Positions 1-8,223 of a stretch of DNA of 64,000 nucleotides are shown piece after piece. The notes below the pieces were generated by a model. It saw only the letters and a list, made by a program, of their open reading frames with translations. It did not search any database and was not told where the DNA came from. The position numbers and the translations under genes are program-made. Numbering within the stretch: the first letter of the stretch is position 1; every line of letters starts with the position of its first letter. Source of the stretch: Zoogloea sp. Lineage in GTDB: Bacteria > Pseudomonadota > Gammaproteobacteria > Burkholderiales > Rhodocyclaceae. The DNA lies in contig NZ_JAKLLN010000002.1 in NCBI RefSeq assembly GCF_023150065.1, positions 248,001-312,000 of the forward strand. Direction: 5' to 3'.

Positions 1-2
1 TC

Positions 3-1550
3 AAGAGTCTCGGGCCGAAGTACAACATCCTCTTCCGGGACGACAAGTCCTACCCCTACATCGCCCTGTCGGGGGGCGACTTTCCGCAGATCTACTATCA
101 CCGGGGTGGCTTCCGGAAGGGCGTGCGCTATTTCGGGCCCTTTCCCAACAGCTGGGCGGTGCGCGAAAGCCTGCACCTGATGCAGAAGATCTTCCGTCTG
201 CGCACCTGTGAGGACAGCACTTTCAGCAACCGTTCGCGGCCCTGCCTGCTGCACCAGATCCAGCGCTGCACCGGGCCCTGTGTCGGCCTGATCGACAAGG
301 ACGCTTACGCCGCCGACGTGCAGCTCGCCAGCCTGTTCCTCAACGGGCGTCATGGGGACGTGGTGGACGATCTGTCCCGGCGCATGCAGGAGGCCTCCGA
401 CGCGCTGGCCTTCGAGAAGGCCGTCGTCTATCGCGACCAGATCCGCAACCTGCAGGCGGTACTCCACAAGCAGTTCGTCGAAAGCGCCCGGGCCGAGGAC
501 GTGGACGTGCTGGCTTCGGTGGAGCGGGGAGGGCTGGTGTGCGTCAACCTCGCCATGATCCGCGGCGGGCGCCACCTGGGTGATCGGCCGCTGTTCCCCA
601 GCAATGCCCAGGGCTGCACGCCCCTGGACGCGCTGGTGGCTTTCGTCGAGCAGCACTACCTGGATCACCCCCTGCCGGGCAAGATTCTCGTCAACGTAGA
701 CCCGGCTGCCATCAAGGAGGCCCTCGACGAGGTGGTTGAGGGCAAGGTCGGCGTGATGGCTGCCCGTTACGAGAACGAACGGGCGTGGATGGGCATGGCC
801 GAGAACAATGCCGGCCTGGCCCTGATGGTGAGGGAGCAGGAGTCCAGCCGCGGCGAGCAGCGCCTCGAGGCGCTGCGGGACGCCCTCGGCCTGGCCGACA
901 CGCCGAACCGCATCGAATGTTTTGACATCTCCCACACCATGGGTGAGTCCACTGTGGCCTCCTGTGTGGTGTGGGACGGCAAGGCCATGAAGAAATCGGA
1001 GTACCGGCGCTACAACATCGCCGGCATTACCGCCGGTGATGACTACGCCGCCATGCGCCAGGCCCTGACCCGGCGCTACGAGAAGGTGGCCGCGGGGGAG
1101 GGGGTGCGTCCCGACCTGATCCTCATCGATGGTGGCAAGGGGCAGATGGGCGTGGCTCGGGAGGTGCTGGCAGAGCTGGGGCTGGAGGCCATCACCATGT
1201 TTGGTGTGGCCAAGGGCGAGAGCCGCAAACCGGGGCTGGAAGAGCTGGTCTTTCCCGACGGGCGCGAGCCGGTGCACATGCGTCCCGATGCACCGGCCCT
1301 GCATCTGATCCAGGAGATCCGTGACGAAGCGCACCGCTTTGCCATCACCGGCCACCGGGCCCGGCGGGCCAAGACCCGCAACACCTCGCGCCTGGAGGAC
1401 ATCGCCGGGGTCGGGCCGACGCGGCGGAAAAAGCTGCTGGCGGCCTTTGGCGGCATCGACGGTGTGCGAAAGGCCACGATCGAGGACCTGTGCCGGGTGG
1501 AAGGCATCAACCGGCACCTTGCCGAACAGATATACAATGCGATGCGATAG
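3..1550 (+). CDS. uvrC: UvrABC excinuclease subunit C (5' end outside window)
   Basis: UvrC makes the dual incisions flanking a DNA lesion after UvrAB loading in nucleotide excision repair. The reading frame is open from the first bases, so the N-terminal part of the GIY-YIG nuclease domain lies upstream of the window. Visible parts in order are the rest of the GIY-YIG region (YFGPFPNSW), a UVR domain that contacts UvrB (around ALAFEKAVVYRDQIRNLQ), the RNase H-like second nuclease domain (ECFDISHTMGEST and LILIDGGKGQ, which hold acidic catalytic residues), and a C-terminal helix-hairpin-helix pair (IAGVGPTRRKKLL, VEGINRHLAEQIY). pgsA follows 15 bp downstream, the uvrC-pgsA order also seen in E. 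coli. No disruption is seen in the visible portion. Confidence 0.98.
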   Translation, partial: KSLGPKYNILFRDDKSYPYIALSGGDFPQIYYHRGGFRKGVRYFGPFPNSWAVRESLHLMQKIFRLRTCEDSTFSNRSRPCLLHQIQRCTGPCVGLIDKDAYAADVQLASLFLNGRHGDVVDDLSRRMQEASDALAFEKAVVYRDQIRNLQAVLHKQFVESARAEDVDVLASVERGGLVCVNLAMIRGGRHLGDRPLFPSNAQGCTPLDALVAFVEQHYLDHPLPGKILVNVDPAAIKEALDEVVEGKVGVMAARYENERAWMGMAENNAGLALMVREQESSRGEQRLEALRDALGLADTPNRIECFDISHTMGESTVASCVVWDGKAMKKSEYRRYNIAGITAGDDYAAMRQALTRRYEKVAAGEGVRPDLILIDGGKGQMGVAREVLAELGLEAITMFGVAKGESRKPGLEELVFPDGREPVHMRPDAPALHLIQEIRDEAHRFAITGHRARRAKTRNTSRLEDIAGVGPTRRKKLLAAFGGIDGVRKATIEDLCRVEGINRHLAEQIYNAMR

Positions 1551-1565
1551 CCCGCAAACGCCGAC

Positions 1566-2138
1566 ATGCTTTTCAATATCCCCAACTCCCTGACCTGGGC
1601 GCGCATCGCCCTGATCCCCTTTTTCGTCGGCATCTACTACCTTCCGGACTCCACCATTTCTGCGGAAGACAAGAACCTGGTGGCCACGCTGACCTTCATC
1701 GCCGCCGCGGTGACCGACTGGTTTGATGGCTACCTTGCGCGCACCCTCGGTCAGACCTCGGCCTTCGGCGCCTTCCTCGATCCGGTGGCCGACAAGCTGA
1801 TGGTGGCCGCCGCCCTGATCGTGCTGGTGCACCTGGGCCGGGTGGATTCCCTGATTGCGCTGGTCATCATCGGTCGCGAAATCACCATCTCGGCCCTGCG
1901 TGAGTGGATGGCCAAGGTCGGGGCGGCGGGCAGCGTGGCCGTGGCCTTTGTCGGCAAGCTCAAGACGGCGGCCCAGATGTCGGCGATTCCCCTGCTGCTC
2001 TATCAGGCGCCGGTGTTCGGTTTTGACGGGATGGCCCTTGGCACCGTGCTGATCTACGTGGCTGCAGTGCTGACCCTGTGGTCCATGGGTTACTACATGC
2101 GCTGTGCCTGGCCCGAGCTGATGAAGCGCAGCCGTTGA
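1566..2138 (+). CDS. pgsA: CDP-diacylglycerol-glycerol-3-phosphate 3-phosphatidyltransferase
   Basis: PgsA transfers the phosphatidyl group from CDP-diacylglycerol to glycerol-3-phosphate, the committed step to phosphatidylglycerol and cardiolipin, in the inner membrane. At 190 aa it has normal family length and several hydrophobic segments. The CDP-alcohol phosphotransferase signature D-G-x2-A-R-x8-G-x3-D-x3-D is intact (DGYLARTLG, then GAFLDPVADK). The start MLFNIPNSLTWAR is the usual N-terminus for this enzyme. It follows uvrC closely and is probably cotranscribed with it. The tRNA array begins about 57 bp after its stop under its own promoter. Confidence 0.98.
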   Translation: MLFNIPNSLTWARIALIPFFVGIYYLPDSTISAEDKNLVATLTFIAAAVTDWFDGYLARTLGQTSAFGAFLDPVADKLMVAAALIVLVHLGRVDSLIALVIIGREITISALREWMAKVGAAGSVAVAFVGKLKTAAQMSAIPLLLYQAPVFGFDGMALGTVLIYVAAVLTLWSMGYYMRCAWPELMKRSR

Positions 2139-2154
2139 AAGCGGCAATCCGGAT

Positions 2155-2182
2155 TTGACATCCCGAAATTTTTGCCTATAAT
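2155..2182 (+). promoter_or_regulatory. Consensus sigma-70 promoter of the tRNA Gly/Cys array
   Basis: A perfect -35 TTGACA (2155-2160) and a perfect -10 TATAAT (2177-2182) are separated by 16 bp. The -10 is followed by a GC-rich stretch (GGCGG), the kind of discriminator typical of stringently controlled stable-RNA promoters. The first tRNA begins 14 bp after the -10. Confidence 0.9.
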
Positions 2183-2195
2183 GGCGGTCTGTCGA

Positions 2196-2271
2196 GCGGC
2201 AGTAGCTCAGTTGGTAGAGCGCAACCTTGCCAAGGTTGAGGTCGAGAGTTCGAGACTCTTCTGCCGCTCCA
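2196..2271 (+). tRNA. tRNA-Gly (anticodon GCC), copy 1
   Basis: A 76-nt cloverleaf with encoded CCA. The acceptor GCGGCAG pairs with CTGCCGC; the anticodon loop TTGCCAA gives GCC. It is the first gene of the array behind a consensus promoter and sits directly after pgsA, as glyW does in E. coli. Confidence 0.97.
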
Positions 2272-2280
2272 AAGAATTCC

Positions 2281-2304
2281 CGGGGAAGCCTAGCTTCCCC
2301 GTTT
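2281..2304 (+). terminator. Terminator-like hairpin between tRNA-Gly and tRNA-Cys, copy 1
   Basis: Arms CGGGGAAGC (2281-2289) and GCTTCCCCG (2293-2301) form a perfect 9-bp stem with a 3-nt loop, followed by TTTAGATTT. It resembles a weak Rho-independent terminator or a processing hairpin lying inside the tRNA operon. Confidence 0.6.
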
Positions 2305-2312
2305 AGATTTAC

Positions 2313-2386
2313 GGCGCGATAGCAAAGCGGTTATGCACCGGATTGCAAATCCGTGTAGGTCGGTTCGACTCCGGCTCGCGCCTCCA
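2313..2386 (+). tRNA. tRNA-Cys (anticodon GCA), copy 1
   Basis: A 74-nt tRNA with encoded CCA. The acceptor GGCGCGA pairs with TCGCGCC, and the anticodon is GCA. It lies 41 bp after tRNA-Gly copy 1. Confidence 0.96.
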
Positions 2387-2399
2387 GGTGTAGATCCAA

Positions 2400-2475
2400 G
2401 CGGCAGTAGCTCAGTTGGTAGAGCGCAACCTTGCCAAGGTTGAGGTCGAGAGTTCGAGACTCTTCTGCCGCTCCA
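2400..2475 (+). tRNA. tRNA-Gly (anticodon GCC), copy 2
   Basis: Identical to the copy at 2196-2271 and part of the second 204-bp repeat unit. Confidence 0.97.
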
Positions 2476-2484
2476 AAGAATTCC

Positions 2485-2508
2485 CGGGGAAGCCTAGCTT
2501 CCCCGTTT
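2485..2508 (+). terminator. Terminator-like hairpin between tRNA-Gly and tRNA-Cys, copy 2
   Basis: Exact copy of the hairpin at 2281-2304, carried along by the tandem duplication: 9-bp stem, CTA loop, T-rich tail. Confidence 0.6.
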
Positions 2509-2516
2509 AGATTTAC

Positions 2517-2590
2517 GGCGCGATAGCAAAGCGGTTATGCACCGGATTGCAAATCCGTGTAGGTCGGTTCGACTCCGGCTCGCGCCTCCA
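2517..2590 (+). tRNA. tRNA-Cys (anticodon GCA), copy 2
   Basis: Identical to the copy at 2313-2386 and part of the second 204-bp repeat unit. Confidence 0.96.
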
Positions 2591-2603
2591 GGTGTAGATC
2601 CAA

Positions 2604-2679
2604 GCGGCAGTAGCTCAGTTGGTAGAGCGCAACCTTGCCAAGGTTGAGGTCGAGAGTTCGAGACTCTTCTGCCGCTCCA
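2604..2679 (+). tRNA. tRNA-Gly (anticodon GCC), copy 3
   Basis: The third identical tRNA-Gly gene and the last gene of the array. A strong terminator follows 8 bp later. No third tRNA-Cys is present. Confidence 0.97.
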
Positions 2680-2687
2680 GAATGCGA

Positions 2688-2735
2688 CGGGGAAAACGAT
2701 GATTCGAAAGAATCCGTTTTCCCCGTTTTGTTTTT
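2688..2735 (+). terminator. Rho-independent terminator of the tRNA array
   Basis: Arm CGGGGAAAACG (2688-2698), a 2-nt bulge, inner stem GATTC/GAATC closed by a GAAA tetraloop (2706-2709), return arm CGTTTTCCCCG (2715-2725), then TTTTGTTTTT. This is a textbook terminator. Confidence 0.93.
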
Positions 2736-2945
2736 CCGGCCCATCTGCCCTTCCCTGGTGTGACGGTTCCGTTTTCGCTTCTGTTCGTTCTCTTCGCGCA
2801 CCGCCCCGGGTGTCCGAATCCCGTTCCCCCGCGGTGTAGCCTGCGTGACAAGCTGTTGTCGTCAGCGTGTCACGGTGCTGACTCAGGATTGGCCCCGTCG
2901 ACAGTGATGTCGGCCCACCCTGGGCCGGACCGACGGGAGATCCGG

Positions 2946-3137
2946 ATGAAGCAAGTTCTCGATGCGCTCGCCAGAAAGCTGTGCCACACCGCCTTTGGTC
3001 CGGAGGTGACGGCTTTTCTCATGGATGGTCAGTGGCAGGCTCCCCTGTTTGTGCCGGATACCTTGGACGCGGCGGAGCGTGGTGTGCTTGAACTCCCCGA
3101 AATTGTCGCTGGCACGCCGGAGTTTCTCCGCTGCTGA
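2946..3137 (+). CDS. Possible small hypothetical protein (63 aa)
   Basis: A short open frame starting MKQVLDALARKL, with GGGAG a few bases upstream of the ATG and codon use compatible with neighbouring genes. It is soluble in appearance, with an acidic C-terminal half (DTLDAAERGVLELPEIV) and no motif I recognise. It lies alone between the tRNA terminator and the glycosyltransferase. It could be a real small protein or chance; the flanking stretches 2736-2945 and 3138-3364 show nothing else I can support. Confidence 0.35.
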   Translation: MKQVLDALARKLCHTAFGPEVTAFLMDGQWQAPLFVPDTLDAAERGVLELPEIVAGTPEFLRC

Positions 3138-3364
3138 GGCCCGCGGCAGGCGTCTTTCTGCTCCTCCCTTCTCTCAAGCCTGGGTCATTGATCTGTCCGG
3201 CTGGCCTGCCCGGCTCGGGCCGGGTGTGACTGTTCCGGCTGCTTTCTAGTACCATTCAACGGTTTACGCCGATGTCCGCATCGGTCTGGCCCGATTCCCG
3301 AGGGGATCGGGCCTTTACGCGTTCTCCGCGTCGGCGCGGGGCTGGCAGGGTTGAAAGGTCTGGT

Positions 3365-4201
3365 TTGAGCGGTACGGAATTCTCGGTTCTGATGGCGACC
3401 TATGGGCGCGACGATGCGACGCATCTCGAGCAGGCTCTGGCGAGTCTGGCCAGCCAGACCCTCGCGGCTTCGGAAGTGGTGCTGGTTGAAGACGGCCCGA
3501 TCGGCGAGGCGGCGCGGGCCGTGATCGAGCGCTACCGTGCCGCGCTCAACATCCAGTCAGTGGTGATGCCCCGCAATGTCGGCCTGGCGACCTCCCTCAA
3601 CGCCGGGCTGCAGCGCTGCCGTCACGAGCTTGTGTTTCGCTTTGATAGTGACGACCTGGCACTGCCGGAACGCTTCGCCCGACAGATCGCCGCCTTCGCT
3701 GCCAGTCCGGCGGTGGATGTCGTGGGCGGCTTTGCCCAGGAGATGGACAGCACTGGCAGGATGGGGCGGATCCGTTCGATGCCGGTGTCCCACGAGGACA
3801 TTCTCGCCAAGCTGTGGGCCTGTCCCGTCATTCACCCCACGGTGGCCTACCGGCGTAGCCGGATTCTGGCCATTGGCGGCTACCGCACCGATCTGCGGCG
3901 CAGTGAGGACTACGATCTGTGGTTTCGCTGCGCCAAGGCCGGCATGCGCTTCGGCAATCTGCCGGAGGCGCTGATCCTCCATCGTTTCGATGAAACCAGC
4001 CACCTGCGCCATGCTTTCCGGGATGCCCTGGAGCGGGCCTTGAGCGGCTACCGGGGAGCCTGTCTGCTCGGTATGCCCCTCTGGAAGCGCCTGGCCTGCT
4101 TTGTGCCATTGATCCGTGCGGTGCTGCCCACGCCTCTGCGCCACCCGGTCTATCGTCTGCTGTCGCGCTTTGACCCCCGGCGCTCCGGCTCGCCGGATTA
4201 G
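3365..4201 (+). CDS. Glycosyltransferase, family 2 (GT-A fold)
   Basis: Likely transfers a sugar from a nucleotide donor onto a surface polysaccharide or glycolipid; the acceptor cannot be told. The protein (278 aa) starts with the usual beta strand FSVLMATYGRDD, has the metal-binding DSDD at residues 94-97 and the catalytic-base region EDYDLW at 181-186, all typical of GT2 enzymes. The TTG start at 3365 is chosen because GAAAGG lies 6 nt upstream and the GT2 fold begins at once; an ATG at 3272 would add 31 residues of low-quality sequence. The C-terminal third is basic with hydrophobic patches. It stands alone, convergent with the DUF1178 gene, so the pathway is unknown. Confidence 0.88.
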   Translation: MSGTEFSVLMATYGRDDATHLEQALASLASQTLAASEVVLVEDGPIGEAARAVIERYRAALNIQSVVMPRNVGLATSLNAGLQRCRHELVFRFDSDDLALPERFARQIAAFAASPAVDVVGGFAQEMDSTGRMGRIRSMPVSHEDILAKLWACPVIHPTVAYRRSRILAIGGYRTDLRRSEDYDLWFRCAKAGMRFGNLPEALILHRFDETSHLRHAFRDALERALSGYRGACLLGMPLWKRLACFVPLIRAVLPTPLRHPVYRLLSRFDPRRSGSPD

Positions 4202-4220
4202 CCCCTGCGGGCCGCAGGCT

Positions 4221-4643
4221 TCAGTGCATGTCGTCCTTGTCCGGGGGAACCGGCAGGATGGGAATGCCCTCGTCGATCAGCTCGATCATCTCCTCCCGGC
4301 CGGCTTTGCCCCGGATGGCCCTTTCCTCGCTGTCGCCGTAGTGGATGCGGCGGGCTTCCTCCGCGAAGCGCTCCCCCACGTCTTCGGATCTGGCAGCGGC
4401 GCTGCGCAGGGCTTCCATCAGGCGGGTGGCAATGGCCTGCGGGTCGGGAGATGCGGGGGCGGCAGGGGCGGAATGGGACGAGGTTTGCACGTAAGGGGCT
4501 GAGGGCAGGCGCCGTATGTCGCTGCTGCCGCAATGGGGGCAGGTCACCAGGTGGGTGGAGCGCTGGGTTTCGAAGGCTTCGCTGGAGGCAAACCAGGCTT
4601 CGAAGCGGTGCTCCCTGTCACAGCACAGGTCGAGGACGATCAT
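4221..4643 (-). CDS. DUF1178 family protein (zinc-ribbon-like)
   Basis: A 140-aa soluble protein. The N-terminus MIVLDLCCDREHRFEAWF and the following CPHCGSSDIRRLPSAP are hallmarks of the DUF1178 family. Two Cys pairs (CC near residue 7 and CPHC near residue 35) suggest a small zinc-binding domain. The C-terminal half is helical and acidic (GERFAEEARRIHYGD). The function is unknown; in other proteobacteria members occur near amino-acid or nitrogen metabolism genes, but nothing of that kind is here. It converges with the glycosyltransferase with 19 bp between the stops. Confidence 0.88.
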   Translation of the reverse strand: MIVLDLCCDREHRFEAWFASSEAFETQRSTHLVTCPHCGSSDIRRLPSAPYVQTSSHSAPAAPASPDPQAIATRLMEALRSAAARSEDVGERFAEEARRIHYGDSEERAIRGKAGREEMIELIDEGIPILPVPPDKDDMH

Positions 4644-4933
4644 GGTGAAGAGCTTGCATCGTTCAGCTGGGCATGGAATGAAGGCGAGGGCGCGCGTATT
4701 GCCAATACTGGCCCGGCGGGCCGCAGGATCGTATGGAAATCGATGCGCGTCGTGAATGCTATGAAATCTGAAGCGGATATGTTATCAATCCAGCCTCACA
4801 AGCAGGCCTGCGGCCGCCTGCAAAAGTGTAGTCTGTTTTCTTTTGATCCAAGATATTCTTTCCCCTTTCCTGCTTTCAGAGGAAAGGTCTTGACGACGAT
4901 TCTTTGCCCAATCCGGGTGATGGGGCGGTGGGG

Positions 4934-5989
4934 GTGAGTGTGAATCTGGACGTATTGCTGGAACCCACGCCGGGCGATCTGCCTTGTGGTCCGAATCTGG
5001 AATACGACGACGATTTTCGTGAGCTGGAGAAGGCCGCGAATGGCACCCCCGAACTGGAGTTCGGTGCCGGCAACGGTGATGGTGTCACCCGAATCGAGGG
5101 CGTGGGGCCGGATTGGGCCAAGGTGCGCAAGCTGTCGGAGGCGCTCTTCTCCCGCAGCAAGGATCTCCGCGTTGCCGTCTTCCTGACCCGGGCGCTGACG
5201 CATTCTGACGGCCTGGCCGGTCTGGAGACCGGGCTGCAGCTCACTCTCTCCCTCCTCGAGCGTTTCTGGGACCACGTTCACCCCATGCTTGATCGGGATG
5301 ACAACGACGACCCCACCGAGCGGATCAACGCCCTGGCCGGGTTGGCCTCTGAGGGCATGGTGGGTGCCGTTCGCGATGCCTGGGTGCTGCGCTCCCGCCA
5401 GATCGGCACGCTTGCCGTCCGTGACGTGGAGGTGGCCGCGGGGCGGCTGCAGCCGAGGAGCGGTACCGAGGCCCTTTCAGAGGGGCAGGTCATCGGGCTG
5501 ATCACGGCCGGCCTGGGGGAGGACCCCGGGCTTGCTTTCCGGGTACGGAGCGTCGAAGGCCTGCTCAAGAGCATCGACGTGCTTGTCTCCGAGCGGGTTG
5601 GCGCGGGTGAGGGCATCGATTTCAAGCCGCTTCAGACCGTCCTGTACCCGGTCCGGCAGTTCGTCGAGCGTTGCACGGGGGGCGTTCAAGACAACGCCAC
5701 ACCCATCGATGATGCACTACCCGACGCTGCTGTCCCCGGCGCGGGGCCACTCAAGGCGTCAGCCGCTCCAGGCGAAATCAGCTCCCGTGCCGACGTGCTC
5801 CAGACGCTCGACCGGCTATGCGATTTCCTGGCCCGTACCGAACCGGGCAGCCCGGTTCCAATGGTCTTGCGGCGGGCCCAAAAAATGATGAACATGAATT
5901 TCCTCGAGCTCATGAATGATCTTGCGCCTGATGGCCTGAGCCAGGCAGAAAAGGTCGTCGGAGCGCGTTTCGAATATCCGGAGTCGTGA
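4934..5989 (+). CDS. tssA: T6SS protein TssA (ImpA N-terminal domain)
   Basis: TssA caps or primes assembly of the T6SS sheath and tail tube at the baseplate. The ImpA N-terminal domain is clear at the start (LLEPTPGDLPCGPNLEYD, residues about 7-25, followed by helices around GPDWAKVRKLSEALFSRSKDLR). The C-terminal part (FLARTEPGSPVPMVLRRAQK) is the short conserved tail of this TssA class. GTG starts are possible at 4928, 4934 and 4940; 4934 is chosen because the conserved LDVLLEP segment follows and G-rich sequence precedes it. The length, about 351 aa, is normal. It is the first gene of the rightward T6SS block and lies 51 bp before tssB. Confidence 0.93.
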   Translation: MSVNLDVLLEPTPGDLPCGPNLEYDDDFRELEKAANGTPELEFGAGNGDGVTRIEGVGPDWAKVRKLSEALFSRSKDLRVAVFLTRALTHSDGLAGLETGLQLTLSLLERFWDHVHPMLDRDDNDDPTERINALAGLASEGMVGAVRDAWVLRSRQIGTLAVRDVEVAAGRLQPRSGTEALSEGQVIGLITAGLGEDPGLAFRVRSVEGLLKSIDVLVSERVGAGEGIDFKPLQTVLYPVRQFVERCTGGVQDNATPIDDALPDAAVPGAGPLKASAAPGEISSRADVLQTLDRLCDFLARTEPGSPVPMVLRRAQKMMNMNFLELMNDLAPDGLSQAEKVVGARFEYPES

Positions 5990-6040
5990 TATCGGCGAAT
6001 TGCGCAGTGCAATATCGCCACCCCCACAAGGAGGCACAAG

Positions 6041-6541
6041 ATGGCAGACAGCAGTCAGAAGTTCATTGCCCGTAATCGGGCGCCGCGGGTTCAGATCGAA
6101 TACGACGTGGAGCTGTATGGTGCCGAGAAGAAGATCCAGCTGCCTTTCGTCATGGGGGTGCTGTCGGATTTGTCCGGTAACCCCGCCGAGCCCCAGGCGC
6201 CGATTGCCGAGCGCAAGTTTCTCGAGATCGATGTGGATAATTTCGACAGCCGCATGAAGTCGATGAAGCCACGGGCGGCTTTCCAGGTTCCCAATACCCT
6301 GACGGGCGAGGGCAATCTCAATGTCGAGCTGACTTTTGAAAGCATGGACGACTTTACGCCGGCGGCCATTGCCCGCAAGGTCGATGCGCTTAACAAGCTG
6401 CTTGAGGCCCGTCAGCAATTGTCCAACCTGATCACCTACATGGACGGCAAGACCGGCGCGGAAGAGCTGGTGGGGCGCTTGCTCAACGACCCTGCCTTGT
6501 TGCAGACCCTTGCCTCGGCGCCCAAGCCTTCCGAAGGCTGA
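6041..6541 (+). CDS. tssB: T6SS contractile sheath small subunit TssB (VipA)
   Basis: TssB pairs with TssC to build the cytoplasmic contractile sheath. The protein is 166 aa, normal for the family, and shows conserved segments: an N-terminal strand followed by APRVQIEYDVELYGAEKKI, LPFVMGVLSDLSG, and the C-terminal helix LSNLITYMDGKTGAEELVG. A strong ribosome binding site (AAGGAGG) precedes the ATG. tssC follows 48 bp later. Confidence 0.98.
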   Translation: MADSSQKFIARNRAPRVQIEYDVELYGAEKKIQLPFVMGVLSDLSGNPAEPQAPIAERKFLEIDVDNFDSRMKSMKPRAAFQVPNTLTGEGNLNVELTFESMDDFTPAAIARKVDALNKLLEARQQLSNLITYMDGKTGAEELVGRLLNDPALLQTLASAPKPSEG

Positions 6542-6589
6542 GCGGGTGACAACCCCGCCGCGCGTCACTACCAATAACAACCGGAGAAT

Positions 6590-8089
6590 ATGAGCATGGT
6601 CGATCCGCAACTTCAGGCCGACGCCAAGGGCGTTGCCGGGGCAGAAGGCAGCGAGTTCTCATCGCTGCTGCAGAAGGAATTCAAGCCGAAGTCCGAAGAA
6701 GCACGGGATGCCGTCGTCAAGGCCGTCGAGACCCTCGCGAAACAGGCGCTCTCCCAGACCCAACTGGTGGGCAACGATGTCGTCAAGTCCATCGAGGCGA
6801 TGATTGCCCAGCTCGACAAGAAGCTCTCGGAACAGATCAACCTGATCATGCACAACCCCAGCTTCCAGAAGCTCGAGGGGGCATGGCGCGGGCTTCATTA
6901 CCTCGTCAATAACACCGAAACCGACGAGATGCTGAAGATCCGGGTGATGAACATCACCAAGTCGGAACTGCATAAAAACCTGAAGCGCTTCAAGGGTACG
7001 GCCTGGGACCAGAGTCCGGTGTTCAAGCGCATTTATGAAGAAGAGTACGGTCAGTTTGGCGGTGAGCCCTTTGGCTGCCTGGTCGGCGATTACTATTTCG
7101 ACCAGACGCCGCCCGATGTGGAGCTGCTCGGGGAAATGGCCAAGATCTCGGCGTCCGCCCACGCCCCCTTCATCGCCGCTGCCAGCCCGGCATTGATGCA
7201 GATGGATTCGTGGCAGGAGCTGGCCAACCCCCGGGATCTCACCAAGATCTTCGGCACCCCCGAATATGCCGCCTGGCGCTCCCTGCGCGAAAGTGACGAC
7301 GCACGCTACATCGGCCTTGCCGCGCCCCGTTTCCTGGCCCGGGTGCCTTATGGCGCACGGACCAATCCGGTGGACGAGTTCGCCTTCGAGGAAGATACCG
7401 GGGCCGCCGATCACAGCAAGTACACCTGGGCCAATTCGGCGTATGCCATGGCGGTCAATATCAACCGCTCGTTCAAGTACTACGGCTGGTGTTCGCGGAT
7501 CCGCGGCATCGAGTCCGGTGGGGCGGTCGAGGGCTTGCCGGTGCATTCCTTCCCCACCGATGACGGCGGCGTGGACATGAAGTGCCCCACCGAGATCGCC
7601 ATCAGCGACCGGCGCGAAGCGGAGCTGGCCAAGAACGGCTTCATGCCGCTGGTGCACAAGAAGAATTCCGACTTTGCCGCCTTCATTGGCGCCCAGTCGT
7701 TGCACAAGCCGGCCGAATACGACGATCCCGATGCCACGGCCAACGCCAATCTGGCGGCGCGTCTTCCCTATCTGTTCGCCTGCTGTCGCTTTGCCCACTA
7801 TCTGAAGTGCATCGTGCGCGACAAGATCGGTTCGTTCAAGGAGCGCGACGACATGGAGCGCTGGCTGAAGGACTGGATCATGAATTACGTGGATGGCGAT
7901 CCGGCCCATTCGTCGGAGGAGACCAAGGCCCGGCGCCCCCTGGCTGCGGCGGAGATCGTGGTGGAGGAGGTGGAGGGCAATCCGGGTTACTACACCTCTA
8001 AGTTCTTCCTCCGTCCGCATTACCAGCTGGAAGGCCTGACCGTATCCCTCAGGCTGGTGTCCAAGCTGCCCTCACAAAAGGCGGCTTGA
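6590..8089 (+). CDS. tssC: T6SS contractile sheath large subunit TssC (VipB)
   Basis: TssC is the large sheath protein recycled by ClpV. The 499-aa length and segments such as LEGAWRGLHYLVNNTETDE, the GEPFGCLVGDYYFDQ stretch, NRSFKYYGWCSRIRG and the C-terminal PGYYTSKFFLRPHYQLEGL are diagnostic. The ATG at 6590 has a CGGAGA binding site; a second in-frame ATG lies 6 bp downstream. The gene is followed by a 134-bp gap with a GC-rich hairpin before the first hcp. Confidence 0.98.
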   Translation: MSMVDPQLQADAKGVAGAEGSEFSSLLQKEFKPKSEEARDAVVKAVETLAKQALSQTQLVGNDVVKSIEAMIAQLDKKLSEQINLIMHNPSFQKLEGAWRGLHYLVNNTETDEMLKIRVMNITKSELHKNLKRFKGTAWDQSPVFKRIYEEEYGQFGGEPFGCLVGDYYFDQTPPDVELLGEMAKISASAHAPFIAAASPALMQMDSWQELANPRDLTKIFGTPEYAAWRSLRESDDARYIGLAAPRFLARVPYGARTNPVDEFAFEEDTGAADHSKYTWANSAYAMAVNINRSFKYYGWCSRIRGIESGGAVEGLPVHSFPTDDGGVDMKCPTEIAISDRREAELAKNGFMPLVHKKNSDFAAFIGAQSLHKPAEYDDPDATANANLAARLPYLFACCRFAHYLKCIVRDKIGSFKERDDMERWLKDWIMNYVDGDPAHSSEETKARRPLAAAEIVVEEVEGNPGYYTSKFFLRPHYQLEGLTVSLRLVSKLPSQKAA

Positions 8090-8101
8090 CCGAACTCGAG
8101 A

Positions 8102-8119
8102 GGCGGGGGCGTCCCCGCC
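8102..8119 (+). other. GC-rich hairpin between tssC and hcp
   Basis: Arms GGCGGGG (8102-8108) and CCCCGCC (8113-8119) with a 4-nt loop and no T-run. A hairpin here could block RNA decay or set the relative output of the sheath and Hcp genes. Direction and effect are inference. Confidence 0.5.
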
Positions 8120-8223
8120 CAAGGGGTGAAGCGAGAGGCGGATGCCGGATCGGGCGGAAAGCGGGTTCCGTCTGCATCCTGGCTTTTTGTGGATCACAAT
8201 TTAGCGGAGCGCGGAGGTAGATC

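Larger units (their letters stand above)
2196..2679 (+). repeat. 204-bp tandem duplication of a tRNA-Gly/tRNA-Cys unit
   Basis: The unit 2196-2399 (tRNA-Gly, hairpin spacer, tRNA-Cys, short spacer) is repeated at 2400-2603, and the first 76 bases (tRNA-Gly) occur a third time at 2604-2679. Genes and spacers appear base-for-base identical by eye. Identical spacers point to recent unequal recombination between the Gly copies, or to an assembly duplication. Confidence 0.95.

Noticed and set aside
2535-2851. Two minus-strand open frames across the tRNA array
   Set aside because: They cover mature tRNA genes and the terminator; spurious translation.
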